Below are positions 12,453 to 20,876 of a stretch of 64,000 nt of DNA, one piece after another; the first letter of the stretch is position 1; each line of letters begins with the position of its first letter. The stretch covers positions 248,001 through 312,000 of the forward strand of contig NZ_QXTH01000002.1 of assembly GCF_003946865.1 (NCBI RefSeq), read 5' to 3'. A program made the position numbers and the translations under genes. This stretch comes from Antribacter gilvus. Its GTDB lineage: Bacteria > Actinomycetota > Actinomycetes > Actinomycetales > Cellulomonadaceae. The notes below the pieces were generated by a model. It searched no databases. It was not told the origin of the DNA and saw nothing but the letters and a program-made list of their open reading frames with translations.

Positions 12453-14204
12453 TCAGGTCACGCCGTCGTCCATCGTAGGCCGTCCGGCAACGCTACCGGC
12501 CCCGTCGCCCGACGCCGGACGGCCAGGTTCGCCCAGAGGGTAACGTCCCGGCGTGTCGCCGGGTTCCCTCGGCGGGGCGAGACGCGTGCGTGCGGCCTGC
12601 TGATCGCGCATGGCCTCCGCGTGGTCGTACCCGAACACGGCCTCGGCCGCGTTGTCCGCGAGCGCCGTTCCCGCCGTGCCGTACAGGTGGAAGACGGCGT
12701 CGGCACCGTGCCGCTCGAGCTCGACCGCGTCGTCGTCGTACCGGGCGATCGCCGCGACGGGACCTTCGAAACCTCCCGCGCGGAGCTGGGCGAGGGCGAT
12801 GAGGTTGGCGGCGTGGAAGGGCATGGCGAGCACCGCGAGCCGCACGTGGCCGGCGCTGCGGACGCGGGCCCAGAACTCGATGTCGGTGGCGTCGGCCTGG
12901 ACCACGGCGAAACCGTCGGCCTGGAGGGCTGCCACGCGGACGGGGTCGTGCTCCACGCCCAGGACCGAGAGCCCGTAGTTGTCGCGCAGCCGGCGGAAGG
13001 CGCCGCGACCCACGCGGCCCATGCCGAGCACCACCGCTTCGACGTCGCCCACGTCGATGGGCCGTTCCTCCGGGTGCAGCCGCTCGGGCGGGCGGGAGGG
13101 CAGGCGGGCGGCGATCATCCGGGCGATCTCGTTGCCGCGGCGGTTGACCACGGCGGAGGCGACGAAGCTGGCGGCGACGGCGACCGCGAGGGCCACGAGC
13201 CAGTCCTCGGACAGCATGCCGGAGGAGGCGCCGACCGCCACGACGATCAGGCCGAACTCCGAGAAGTTGGACAGGACCAGGGCGGCGAGGAACGCCGTCC
13301 GCTTCCGCAGGCGCATCATCCAGAGGAGCGCCGCGTAGACCACCGCCTGGAGCGGGAGGAGGAGCAGGAGGAGCAGACCCACCGTCGCGGTCTCCCACGT
13401 GAGCGCGCCGGTGAGACCGATCGACACGAAGAAACCGACGAGGAGCAGCTCCTTGATCGTGAACAGGGAGCGCGAGAGCTCCGTGGCGGCGGGGTGCGAC
13501 GCCAGCAGGAGGCCCATCACGATGGCGCCCAGGTCGCCCTTGAGGCCCACCGCGTCGAACAGCCAGTAGCCGGGCACGAGCGCGACGACGATGCCGAACA
13601 GCGCCTGCAGCTCGCCGTGGCCGATCCGGTCCCAGACGCGGCGCAGGAGCCAGGCCCCGGGGACGAGCAGCACGAGCGCGAACGCCCAGGGGCTCGGGGG
13701 CGTCCCCTTGGTCACGGACAGGAACACCACGGCGATGATGTCCTGCATGATCAGCACGCCGATGGCGATCCGGCCGTAGAGGGCCGTGTGGTCGCTCCGG
13801 GCGTCGAGGACCTTGACCACGAACACGGTGGACGAGAAGGAGAGCGCGAGGCCGATCAGGGCGAGCACCCCGAGCGACTCGTCCTTGAGCATCGAGAAGC
13901 CCATCGCGGCCAGGAGGCCGAGGAACCCGATGCCCAGACCGATGCTCACGAGCATGTGCACGGCGGTGGTGAGCCAGACGTCGGGCCGCAGCAGCGAGCG
14001 GACGTTGAGCTTCAGCCCGATGCCGAACAGGAGGAGCGTGACGCCCAGGTCGGCGACGGTGTCGAGGAGCGGGAGCTCGGTGGCCCCCGCGGCGCCCAGG
14101 ACGAACCCCGCCGCGAGGAACCCGACGAGCGGGGGGAGCCGGAACAGGACGGCGAGCAGCCCCGCGGCGAACGTGACTGCCAGATACAACGCCGCGGTCG
14201 CCAT
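12453..14204 (-). CDS. Kef-type cation/proton antiporter (CPA2) with C-terminal TrkA-N domain
   Basis: The 583-residue protein has about twelve membrane segments over residues 1-360, opening LYLAVTFAAGLLAVLFRLPP, with CPA2-typical DLGVTLLLFGIGLKL, LALSFSSTVFVVKVLDAR and GVLIMQDIIAVVFL. A cytoplasmic Rossmann/RCK domain follows (about 388-505; VEAVVLGMGRVGRGAFRRL), expected to bind nucleotide and gate transport. It most likely exchanges K+ (or Na+) for protons at the cytoplasmic membrane. The C-terminal 50 residues are Pro/Arg/Gly-rich and disordered. The ATG at 14204 has no Shine-Dalgarno but a TAATAT -10 box six bases upstream, so a leaderless message is likely. It sits between secA and the glycosylase gene, an insertion into the usual hpf-secA pair. 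Confidence 0.88.
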   Translation of the reverse strand: MATAALYLAVTFAAGLLAVLFRLPPLVGFLAAGFVLGAAGATELPLLDTVADLGVTLLLFGIGLKLNVRSLLRPDVWLTTAVHMLVSIGLGIGFLGLLAAMGFSMLKDESLGVLALIGLALSFSSTVFVVKVLDARSDHTALYGRIAIGVLIMQDIIAVVFLSVTKGTPPSPWAFALVLLVPGAWLLRRVWDRIGHGELQALFGIVVALVPGYWLFDAVGLKGDLGAIVMGLLLASHPAATELSRSLFTIKELLLVGFFVSIGLTGALTWETATVGLLLLLLLPLQAVVYAALLWMMRLRKRTAFLAALVLSNFSEFGLIVVAVGASSGMLSEDWLVALAVAVAASFVASAVVNRRGNEIARMIAARLPSRPPERLHPEERPIDVGDVEAVVLGMGRVGRGAFRRLRDNYGLSVLGVEHDPVRVAALQADGFAVVQADATDIEFWARVRSAGHVRLAVLAMPFHAANLIALAQLRAGGFEGPVAAIARYDDDAVELERHGADAVFHLYGTAGTALADNAAEAVFGYDHAEAMRDQQAARTRLAPPREPGDTPGRYPLGEPGRPASGDGAGSVAGRPTMDDGVT

Positions 14205-14210
14205 GTCCGA

Positions 14211-14216
14211 ATATTA
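14211..14216 (-). promoter_or_regulatory. -10 box TAATAT for a leaderless antiporter mRNA
   Basis: TAATAT on the minus strand ends 6 bases before the ATG at 14204. No Shine-Dalgarno is present. The spacing puts the transcription start at or next to the start codon. Confidence 0.55.
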
Positions 14217-14240
14217 TCGGCCCGGAGCCGGTGCCCGGTG

Positions 14241-15488
14241 TCAGGCGCTGATCTCCTCCCCCACCAGCTCGACAGCCAGTGCCGGAGCGAGGCCGCCCGG
14301 CCCGGCGACCTCGACGCCCCGGAGGCCGAGCCACCCTGCCATGAGCCGGAGCTCGGCCGCGAGCCGCGCCGGGGTGGCGGCGGTGGCGAACGGCTCGGCG
14401 TGGGCCGACTGCACCCGGAGCACCCCGGCCTGCCGGTCCGCCTTGAGGTCGACGCGGGCCGTGATCCGCTCGTCCTCGAGGAAGGGCAGCACGTAGTAGC
14501 CGTGCACCCGCTTGGGCGCCGGCACGTAGATCTCGATGCGGTACACCGTGCCGAAGAGCCGCTCGAGCCGTGTGCGCTCGAAGACGAGCGGGTCGAACGG
14601 GGCGAGCAGCGCCTGCCCGTCGGCCCGGCGCGGCAGGCGCGCGTCCTTGTGGAGGAGGGTGCGCTCGTCCCAGCCCGCGACGGTGGCCGGCACGAGGACG
14701 CCGTCCTCGACGAGCTCCGCGAGCGCCCTGTCAGCGGCCGGTCCACGCAGCCGGAAGTAGTCCTTGATGCAGCGCGCGGTGCCGATGCCGTGGGCCCGGG
14801 CGCCGATCTCGGCGAGGTGACGCAGCGCCTGGTCCTCCGGGAGGAGGGGCGCCGCGAGGACGTGCGGCGGGAGGACGCGCTCCGGGAGGTCGTAGAGCCG
14901 CTCGAACGCGGCGTTCCGGCCTGCCGACGTGACCTCTCCGGTGAAGAACAGGAACTCGAGCACCCGCTTGGAGACGGTCCAGTTCCAGCCCCACTCGACC
15001 TTGTTCCGGGGGGCGGTCCGGCCCTCCGCCTCGAGCAGCGCGTGGATCGCGGAGGCTGTGACCGGCCCCTTCTCCGCGACGATCTGCCGCACCTCGGCGA
15101 CCTCGGCGGAGTGCGCCAGCGGGACGTCCGCGATGGTGCCCCACGCCTCGGTGAGGTACCTGCGGCGCCGCCACTCCAGCAGCTGGTACGTCTCCGGCGG
15201 CACGAACGAGGCGACGTGCGCCCAGGTCTCCACGAGCCGACGGGGGGCGCGCCCGGAGGCACGGTCGAGCAGCGCCGTGTCGTACGGGCCGAGCCTCGAG
15301 AAGACCGGCAGCAGGTGAGCGCGCGCCAGGACGTTCACCGAGTCGATCTGCAGGAGCCCGATCCGGTCGATCACGCCCTGGACGTGCCGCATCGTGACGG
15401 GCGGCCCGGGACGGCGTGCCCGGTGCAGGCCCTGCGCGGCGAGGGCGGCACGACGGGCCTGCGACAGCGACAGCGAGATCGGCTTCAC
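14241..15488 (-). CDS. Winged-helix DNA glycosylase of the AlkZ/YcaQ family
   Basis: The 415-residue product matches the family once called DUF1006 (winged helix DNA-binding domain-containing protein), which includes the crosslink-unhooking glycosylases AlkZ (azinomycin resistance) and E. coli YcaQ/AlkX. The N-terminus SLSQARRAALAAQGL and the motif RIGLLQIDSVNVLARAH carry the catalytic Q-x-D/Q tripeptide (here Q-I-D). Further on come ETWAHVASFVPPE and the C-terminal PFLEDERITARVDLKADR. The family removes alkylated or crosslinked bases, so the probable role is DNA repair. I chose the GTG at 15488 (VKPISLSLSQ) over the longer frame since the upstream codons show no conserved character and run toward the hpf terminator. 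Substrate is unknown. Confidence 0.85.
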   Translation of the reverse strand: MKPISLSLSQARRAALAAQGLHRARRPGPPVTMRHVQGVIDRIGLLQIDSVNVLARAHLLPVFSRLGPYDTALLDRASGRAPRRLVETWAHVASFVPPETYQLLEWRRRRYLTEAWGTIADVPLAHSAEVAEVRQIVAEKGPVTASAIHALLEAEGRTAPRNKVEWGWNWTVSKRVLEFLFFTGEVTSAGRNAAFERLYDLPERVLPPHVLAAPLLPEDQALRHLAEIGARAHGIGTARCIKDYFRLRGPAADRALAELVEDGVLVPATVAGWDERTLLHKDARLPRRADGQALLAPFDPLVFERTRLERLFGTVYRIEIYVPAPKRVHGYYVLPFLEDERITARVDLKADRQAGVLRVQSAHAEPFATAATPARLAAELRLMAGWLGLRGVEVAGPGGLAPALAVELVGEEISA

Positions 15489-15534
15489 CGTCCCATGGTG
15501 CCGCGAGCCACTGACACTGGCCCCGGGCGCGGGC

Positions 15535-15576
15535 GAGCCCCGGCGCGCCACGGGACTCGCGGGCGCGCCGGGGCTC
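15535..15576 (-). terminator. Terminator-type hairpin after hpf
   Basis: A perfect 15-bp stem has arms at 15535-15549 and 15562-15576 (outer GAGCCCCGG, inner GCGCGCC) with a 12-base loop. It starts 11 bases past the hpf stop on the minus strand and lies just upstream of the glycosylase start. There is no T-tract. Confidence 0.65.
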
Positions 15577-15587
15577 GGCGGAAAGTT

Positions 15588-16247
15588 CTACGTCAGGTTG
15601 CTGACCGGCTGGCCGGTGCACGGGTTGTCGAGCGCGATGACGCCGAAGCTCCAGCCCTTGCTGCGGCGGTACAGGACCGACGGGCGCGACGTCTCCTTGT
15701 CGATGAAGAGGTAGAAGTCGTGGCCCACCATCTCCATCTCGTAGACGGCGTCGTCGATCGTCATGGGCTCGGCATGGTGCAGCTTCTGGCGGATCACCAC
15801 GGGCGAGTCGCCCAGGTGGGTCTCCACCGAGTCTCCGGGCCGCGCCAGCGCTGCCGGCGCGCTCACCTCTGCGGCTGCGGGGGCCTCGTCGGCGACCTCC
15901 TCGTAGGGCCGCACGTCGACGGGCGGTGTCACGGTGTGGTTCCGGTGGTCCTTGCGCCGGTCTCGCGCGCGCCGGAGTCGCTCGTTGAGCTTGTCGATCG
16001 CGAGGTCGAGAGCCCCGAACCGGTCGTCCGCGCTGGCCTCCGCGCGGATCACCGGGCCCTTCGCACGCACCGTGAGCTCGACCCGCTCGCTGCGGTCAGC
16101 GAGCCGCGGGTTGTTCTCGTGCGTCACCTCGACGTCCACGCGCATCGCGCTGGGCGACAGCAGCTCCACCTTTGCGAGCTTGTCCTCCACGTGTCGGCGG
16201 AACCTGTCCGCGACCTCCGTGTGCCTGCCGACGACGACGATCTCCAT
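15588..16247 (-). CDS. hpf: Long-form ribosome hibernation promoting factor
   Basis: Binds the 30S decoding region and dimerises ribosomes (100S) under stress or slow growth. The 219 residues comprise an N-terminal S30AE/YfiA domain (1-105; MEIVVVGRHTEVADRFRRHV), an Ala/Pro linker, and the C-terminal dimerisation domain (about 158-215) with YEMEMVGHDFYLFIDKE and VLYRRSKGWSFGVIAL. The ATG at 16247 follows GGAG. In actinobacteria hpf normally sits next to secA and downstream of lpqB-comF, as here apart from the two inserted genes. The upstream gap holds two tandem hairpins and a possible stress-sigma promoter. Confidence 0.95.
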   Translation of the reverse strand: MEIVVVGRHTEVADRFRRHVEDKLAKVELLSPSAMRVDVEVTHENNPRLADRSERVELTVRAKGPVIRAEASADDRFGALDLAIDKLNERLRRARDRRKDHRNHTVTPPVDVRPYEEVADEAPAAAEVSAPAALARPGDSVETHLGDSPVVIRQKLHHAEPMTIDDAVYEMEMVGHDFYLFIDKETSRPSVLYRRSKGWSFGVIALDNPCTGQPVSNLT

Positions 16248-16378
16248 GTGAGTGCTCCGCTCGGATCATGGGCGCCGCCCGGGCTCATTCACCTGCGGCG
16301 CGCACCCGTGTGTGGTTCTCGATGGCACCTCGCGGTGCCCGTGTCTCGGACCACCTCCCTCACGGGGGCTCGACCCCT

Positions 16379-16422
16379 GCGACCGAACCCCTCGGTCGCT
16401 GGAGAGGCTCTGACGCCTCTCC
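16379..16422 (-). other. Two tandem hairpins between comF and hpf
   Basis: GCGACCGA/TCGGTCGC (16379-16386 with 16392-16399) and GGAGAGGC/GCCTCTCC (16401-16408 with 16415-16422) stand side by side. They may end comF transcripts (about 105 bases past its stop) or form structure in the hpf leader. No T-tract is present. Confidence 0.45.
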
Positions 16423-16480
16423 CGCTGGGTGTTCAGGCTAACCCCGGAACCTGTGAGCCCGACACCCCTGGCGACCCCCC

Positions 16481-16507
16481 AACGACGTGACATCTATCGG
16501 TCGTTCC
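16481..16507 (-). promoter_or_regulatory. Candidate SigR/SigH-type promoter upstream of hpf
   Basis: On the minus strand GGAAC is followed after 19 bases by GTT, close to the redox/heat-stress ECF sigma consensus GGAAT-N18/19-GTT. It would give an hpf leader of roughly 225 bases. Stress control of hpf would make sense, but two short boxes can occur by chance. Confidence 0.3.
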
Positions 16508-16526
16508 GTCACCTCAATCGAACATC

Positions 16527-17246
16527 TCAGACATCCGAGATTCCGGCGTCCGGCGGTGGCGTCGCTGCCAGCACGAACGCCCCGAGCACCGCCGCTCCCA
16601 CTCCTTCCAGGGTCCTCTCAGCAGCGGCCAAAGTGGCCCCGGTCGTCAGCACGTCGTCCACCAGGAGGCACGGGCCGGGCAGCGCCCGGCGCCCCTGGCG
16701 CGTCAACCGGACCGCGGACGCCAGGTTCCGGCCCCGCGCACGGGACCCGAGGCCCACCTGGTCACGTGCGGACCCGGGACGGTGCAGGAGCTGGGCCGTC
16801 GCGGCGTCGGCCCCCGCCTGGCGAAGGCCCCGCGCCACCGCGCCGGCCAGGGCGGCGACGGGCGCCCGGCCACGTGCTCGCAACGCCGCCCCGGTGGACG
16901 GCACGGGCACGACGAGCACCGGCCCGCCGGCCGCGGCGGCGAGAACGGGCGCCAGGTCGCCCGCCCCGCGGGAAAGCGCCGGGCAGAGCAGGCCGTCGAG
17001 GTCGGCCCGGCCGCGGTCCTTCCAGTGCACGACGACGTCCCGCACCACCCCCACGTACGGCACCAGAGCCCACACGGGCAGGGGCGGCGTCCCGTCCAGC
17101 CGGTCGAGCCGGGGCGCGGCGCTCTCGACCCGGACCGGCGGCCCGCTCAGGACGGCCGCGCACGAGTCGCACCACCGCACGTCGGCCACGCCGCACGGGC
17201 ACGCCACGGGGAGAACGAGCCGCGCCAGCTCGGACAGGGGGTTCAC
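16527..17246 (-). CDS. comF: ComF-family phosphoribosyltransferase-like protein
   Basis: From the GTG at 17246 (VNPLSELARLVLPVACP) the product is 239 residues; an in-frame ATG at 17276 would add ten unconserved residues. An N-terminal cysteine cluster (CPCGVADVRWCDSC) resembles the zinc finger of ComF, and the C-terminal PRTase signature LLVDDVLTTGATLAAAERTL is clear. ComF links to DNA uptake in naturally competent bacteria; in actinobacteria its role is not settled. It is placed downstream of lpqB, as in Mycobacterium (Rv3242c). About 90 bases separate it from lpqB, including a half copy of the interspersed palindrome. Confidence 0.88.
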   Translation of the reverse strand: MNPLSELARLVLPVACPCGVADVRWCDSCAAVLSGPPVRVESAAPRLDRLDGTPPLPVWALVPYVGVVRDVVVHWKDRGRADLDGLLCPALSRGAGDLAPVLAAAAGGPVLVVPVPSTGAALRARGRAPVAALAGAVARGLRQAGADAATAQLLHRPGSARDQVGLGSRARGRNLASAVRLTRQGRRALPGPCLLVDDVLTTGATLAAAERTLEGVGAAVLGAFVLAATPPPDAGISDV

Positions 17247-17300
17247 ACCCCTACCCTGCCCGGCCGAGGCGGCCACCGCAGGCGGCCGTCCACAGGCCCG

Positions 17301-17322
17301 GACGAAGGCACTACCTCGGCGG
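17301..17322. repeat. Half copy of the GAGGTAGT/ACTACCTC interspersed palindrome
   Basis: These 22 bases, GACGAAGGCACTACCTCGG followed by CGG, are identical to the right arm of the full palindrome at 29312-29333. The matching left arm is absent. It lies 17 bases past the lpqB stop. Confidence 0.75.
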
Positions 17323-17339
17323 CAGGCCCACCCCGAGGC

Positions 17340-19097
17340 TCAGCCGGGGAACGCGACCAGGCTCACGGCTGTACCGGGCAGGAGATCGGTCCAGGTGCCC
17401 TCGCCGAGCCGGCGGAACACCAGCGTCCCGTCGTCGTCGACCGCGTGGATGCCCTGGTCGTTGGACCCGGCGGCGATCCGCTGCGGGCCGACCACGCCGG
17501 CCAGCTCGCGCGAGCGCCCGAGGGCGTCCGGCGCGTACCCCCCGACGCCCGTCACCCACACCGACGTCTCGCCGGCGTCGGCGGTGAGGAGCCCGAGATA
17601 GGTCTGGCCCGCCCACTGCACCTCCCGGACGTGCGGCACGGTGACCGCCACGCGCACCGCCCCGGCGAGCGCCGTCGGCGCGCCCGCCTGGTCGCGCACC
17701 ACGCCCGCGACGTGCACCTGGCTCTCGCCCGACACGCTGCGGCTGACCACGGCGACGCGCGCCCCCTCCGGCGACACGCGGACGCCCGTGACCTGGCGTC
17801 CCGTGAGCCAGTCGCCGGTGAGCGGGACCTGCGCCCCGTCGGGCGTGACGGCCACGACCGAGCCCGGCGACCCGCTGGTCCACACGATGCTGAACCGGTC
17901 GATCGACGGCGGGGCGAGGTCCGTCCCGGTCAGCAGGACGGCGGGTTCACCGGTCAACCGCCGGAGGGTGCTCGTCCCGTCGCGCACCACGACCGGGGTC
18001 GCCGCGGGTCCCACGGCCAGGGCCGTCGGGTCACCCACCTCCGACCAGTCGGTCTCGCGCTCGAACTCCACGAGGCGGCCGTCGTCGCCTGCCCGGTGGA
18101 GCGTCCCGTCCGTCAGGACGACGGCTCTGCCCTCGGTCCGCGGGAGGGAGGGCCCGGCCCCGGACCGCACCTCGAGCCGGGCCGACCCGTCGGAGAGCGC
18201 CACGGGCTGGGTGAGCCGTCCGTCGGGCGCCAGGGAGGCGCCGATCTGGGCGGCCACGAGCGCGCGGTCCGCGTCGGACGCGCCGGAGATCTGCGACGTG
18301 AGCGGGATCTCGAGCTCGCCCGTCTCGGGGTTCTCCGCGACGGCCCCGATGGAGAGACCGGTCCCCTCCGGCACGACGCTGATCGCCGCCCCCTGGAGGT
18401 AAGCGGGCGGTCCGGCCAGGACCTCCTCGACCGCCTTGGCACGCCAGCCGTTCTCCGGGAACCAGCGCTGGTCGGGCACCCAGTAGGACCGGTCGGGCGT
18501 CGGGAAGTAGAGCCGCACGGGCCGGTAGGAGTTCGTGAAGATGACCTCGTGGAGGTACAGGCCGTTGTCCAGCTCGCTGATGCGCCACTGGCCGTCCGCG
18601 CCCTTGACGAGCGTGAACTCGGCCTGCGCCGGGGTGGGCACCTGCTGCTCGGTCAGGACGCCGCGCTCGTCCACCGTCGCCGTCACCTCGGCACTGAACC
18701 GGACGGTGGTCGTGAGCGCGTCCTCCGGCACCGGGTCGGCCGTCAGCACGGGGTCGGCCTGCATCACGAAGACCCGCTCGTCCGGGTTCCACGCCGAGAC
18801 CGCGAGCGGCTCGAGGAACTGGTTCGCCACGGTGAAGCGTGCCGGGTTGTTGGGGCCCGTCGAGGCGGCCATGAGAAAGCCGCGCACGATCGCCTCCGGC
18901 CCCGCGCCCTCGCGCGGGCCGGACGCGGGGAGGTACACGATGGGCCGGGGGTCGGCCTCCGCCGCCGCGTCGACGTCGCCCACCCAGGGCTCCCCCGACG
19001 TCGGGATCGTGGCACAGCCGCCCAGCAGCACCACGGGAACGGCCAGCAGGGCGACCAGGCGGGCGAGGAGGCGGCGCGGCGTCCGCACACGGGTCAT
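17340..19097 (-). CDS. lpqB: Lipoprotein LpqB, MtrB-associated
   Basis: The 585-residue protein starts MTRVRTPRRLLARL with a lipoprotein signal peptide ending VVLLGGCATIP (Cys near residue 28 would be lipidated). A GerMN-type domain follows (about 100-330), then a beta-propeller-like LpqB domain. In mycobacteria LpqB sits on the outer face of the membrane, binds the MtrB sensor domain and tunes MtrA activation, affecting division and antibiotic tolerance. The ATG at 19097 overlaps the mtrB stop (ATGA). Gene order mtrA-mtrB-lpqB is diagnostic for Actinobacteria. Confidence 0.95.
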   Translation of the reverse strand: MTRVRTPRRLLARLVALLAVPVVLLGGCATIPTSGEPWVGDVDAAAEADPRPIVYLPASGPREGAGPEAIVRGFLMAASTGPNNPARFTVANQFLEPLAVSAWNPDERVFVMQADPVLTADPVPEDALTTTVRFSAEVTATVDERGVLTEQQVPTPAQAEFTLVKGADGQWRISELDNGLYLHEVIFTNSYRPVRLYFPTPDRSYWVPDQRWFPENGWRAKAVEEVLAGPPAYLQGAAISVVPEGTGLSIGAVAENPETGELEIPLTSQISGASDADRALVAAQIGASLAPDGRLTQPVALSDGSARLEVRSGAGPSLPRTEGRAVVLTDGTLHRAGDDGRLVEFERETDWSEVGDPTALAVGPAATPVVVRDGTSTLRRLTGEPAVLLTGTDLAPPSIDRFSIVWTSGSPGSVVAVTPDGAQVPLTGDWLTGRQVTGVRVSPEGARVAVVSRSVSGESQVHVAGVVRDQAGAPTALAGAVRVAVTVPHVREVQWAGQTYLGLLTADAGETSVWVTGVGGYAPDALGRSRELAGVVGPQRIAAGSNDQGIHAVDDDGTLVFRRLGEGTWTDLLPGTAVSLVAFPG

Positions 19098-20863
19098 CGG
19101 TGCACCTCCAGCTCCTCGCCGGCGATCGCCGGGAGGTCCGGGATCGTGGTGGGGCTCGGTCCGCCGGACGGGTTGATGACGGGCACCTGGCCGGTGGAGA
19201 CGTGCGGCTCGTGGGACGGCGGAACCAGCGGGACCGGCGGCTCGGTGACCGTGAGGCCGGCCCTGCGGGGCAGGACGAGCCGGAAGCTCGCACCGCGTCC
19301 GGGCCTGCCCCACGCCTCCAGGCGGCCGGCGTGCAGCCGGGCGTCCTCCATGGCGATCGCGAGCCCGAGACCCGTGCCACCGGTGGTGCGGGCGCGGGCG
19401 GGGTCGGCGCGCCAGAACCGGTCGAAGACGTGCTCCACCTCCGGCTGCGTCATGCCCACGCCGTAGTCGCGCACCACGACGGCCACCGACCACCTGTCCT
19501 CCGCGACGGTGATCTCCACGGGCCGCTCCTCGGCGTGCTCGATCGCGTTGACCACGAGGTTGCGCAGGATCCGCTCGACGCGCCGGGAGTCGATGTCCGC
19601 GACGGCGTCGGTCTCCGGGAAGTGCAACGAGACCGCCACCTCCTTGCGCTCCGCGAGCGGCATCGCCTGCTCCACCACCTGCGCCACGAGGTCGCGCAGG
19701 TCGTGCCGCTCGGCGTCGAGCACCGCCGCGCCCGCGTCGAACCGGCTGATCTCGAGGAGGTCGGCGAGGAGGGTCTCGAACCTGTCGATCTGGTCCTGCA
19801 GCAGCTCGGCCGACCGGCGGGCCCCCGGCTGCAGGTCGTCGCGCTCGGCGTGGATGACCTCGCTGGCCATGCGGATCGTCGTGAGCGGGGTCCGGAGCTC
19901 GTGCGACACGTCGGACACGAACCGGCGCTGGAGCGTCGAGAGCTCCTCCATGCGGCGGATCTGGTCCTGGAGGCTCGTCGCCATCTCGTTGAACGACCGG
20001 GCGAGCGACGCCATCTCGTCCTTGCCCTTGCCGACGGGCATGCGCTCGGACAGGTGGCCGTCGGCCAGCCGCTCGGCCACCGTCGCCGCACGGGTCACGG
20101 GCAGGACGGTCTGCCGGGTGACGAGCCGCGTGATCACGCCGATCAGCACCAGGATGCCCACCGCGCCGACGAGGAGGACCCGCTGGATCAGCGTCAGGGT
20201 CTCCTGCTCCTCCTCGAACGAGTAGAGGAAGTAGACCTCGTACGTGCCGAGAGCGGTCCCCTGCACCGTGGACCCGACCATGACCCCCGGCACCACCTCG
20301 CCGTCCCGGGGGATCGCCACCGACTGCAGCACCGGCACGTCGGACCGCGGGTCCTCCTCGCGGAGCGCGAGGTTGCGCCGCCGCAGCTCGTCGGTGAGGA
20401 GCGGCAGCACGTCGGGCGAGGCGATGTCCACGAGCCGCAGGTCCGTGCCCAGCTCGTGCATGAGGAGGACGTCGACCGCGCTCGAGCCCTGCGCCTGGAG
20501 ACGGCCGGGCACGTCGCTGAGCAGCCGGGTCAGCTCGGACTGCTGGGTGGCCGACGACTCCGCGACGGTGGTGCGCACCTGGTTGGTGAACGCGACGCTC
20601 TCGCGCTCGACGTCGGCGATCCGCTGCTCGAAGAGGCCCCTGCTGATCGACGACGACAGGTACGTCCCCAGCACGGCCACCGCCGCGACGCCGACCGCCA
20701 GGGCCGTCGCGGTGACCCGCAGCTGCATGGAGGAGCGCCACCGGTCCACGGCGCGCCGGAACGCGCGCACCACCAGGACGCGCACGTGCGTGCTCGTCCT
20801 GCGGAGGCGGCCCGAGACCGACCGGACGTGACCACGCAGAGCGAGCCGGACGTCGTCAGGCAC
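19094..20863 (-). CDS. mtrB: Sensor histidine kinase MtrB
   Basis: 589 residues: a cytoplasmic basic N-terminus; TM1 (about 46-66); an extracellular domain of about 140 residues; TM2 near 205-230 (RVLLVGAVGILVLIGVI); a HAMP domain (ERLADGHLSERMPVGKG); HisKA with the phospho-acceptor in FVSDVSHELRTPLTTIR; and the ATPase domain with NAIEHAEE and GGTGLGLAIAMEDARLH. The tail is Pro-rich. It phosphorylates MtrA and helps control cell wall homeostasis and division. It starts 13 bases after mtrA and overlaps lpqB. Confidence 0.96.
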   Translation of the reverse strand: MPDDVRLALRGHVRSVSGRLRRTSTHVRVLVVRAFRRAVDRWRSSMQLRVTATALAVGVAAVAVLGTYLSSSISRGLFEQRIADVERESVAFTNQVRTTVAESSATQQSELTRLLSDVPGRLQAQGSSAVDVLLMHELGTDLRLVDIASPDVLPLLTDELRRRNLALREEDPRSDVPVLQSVAIPRDGEVVPGVMVGSTVQGTALGTYEVYFLYSFEEEQETLTLIQRVLLVGAVGILVLIGVITRLVTRQTVLPVTRAATVAERLADGHLSERMPVGKGKDEMASLARSFNEMATSLQDQIRRMEELSTLQRRFVSDVSHELRTPLTTIRMASEVIHAERDDLQPGARRSAELLQDQIDRFETLLADLLEISRFDAGAAVLDAERHDLRDLVAQVVEQAMPLAERKEVAVSLHFPETDAVADIDSRRVERILRNLVVNAIEHAEERPVEITVAEDRWSVAVVVRDYGVGMTQPEVEHVFDRFWRADPARARTTGGTGLGLAIAMEDARLHAGRLEAWGRPGRGASFRLVLPRRAGLTVTEPPVPLVPPSHEPHVSTGQVPVINPSGGPSPTTIPDLPAIAGEELEVHR

Positions 20864-20876
20864 CGTCAGGGTCCCG

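Noticed and set aside
12372-16490. A 1372-codon open frame on the plus strand
   Set aside because: Antisense to the antiporter, glycosylase and hpf genes; composition is an artefact of codon bias on the real strand.
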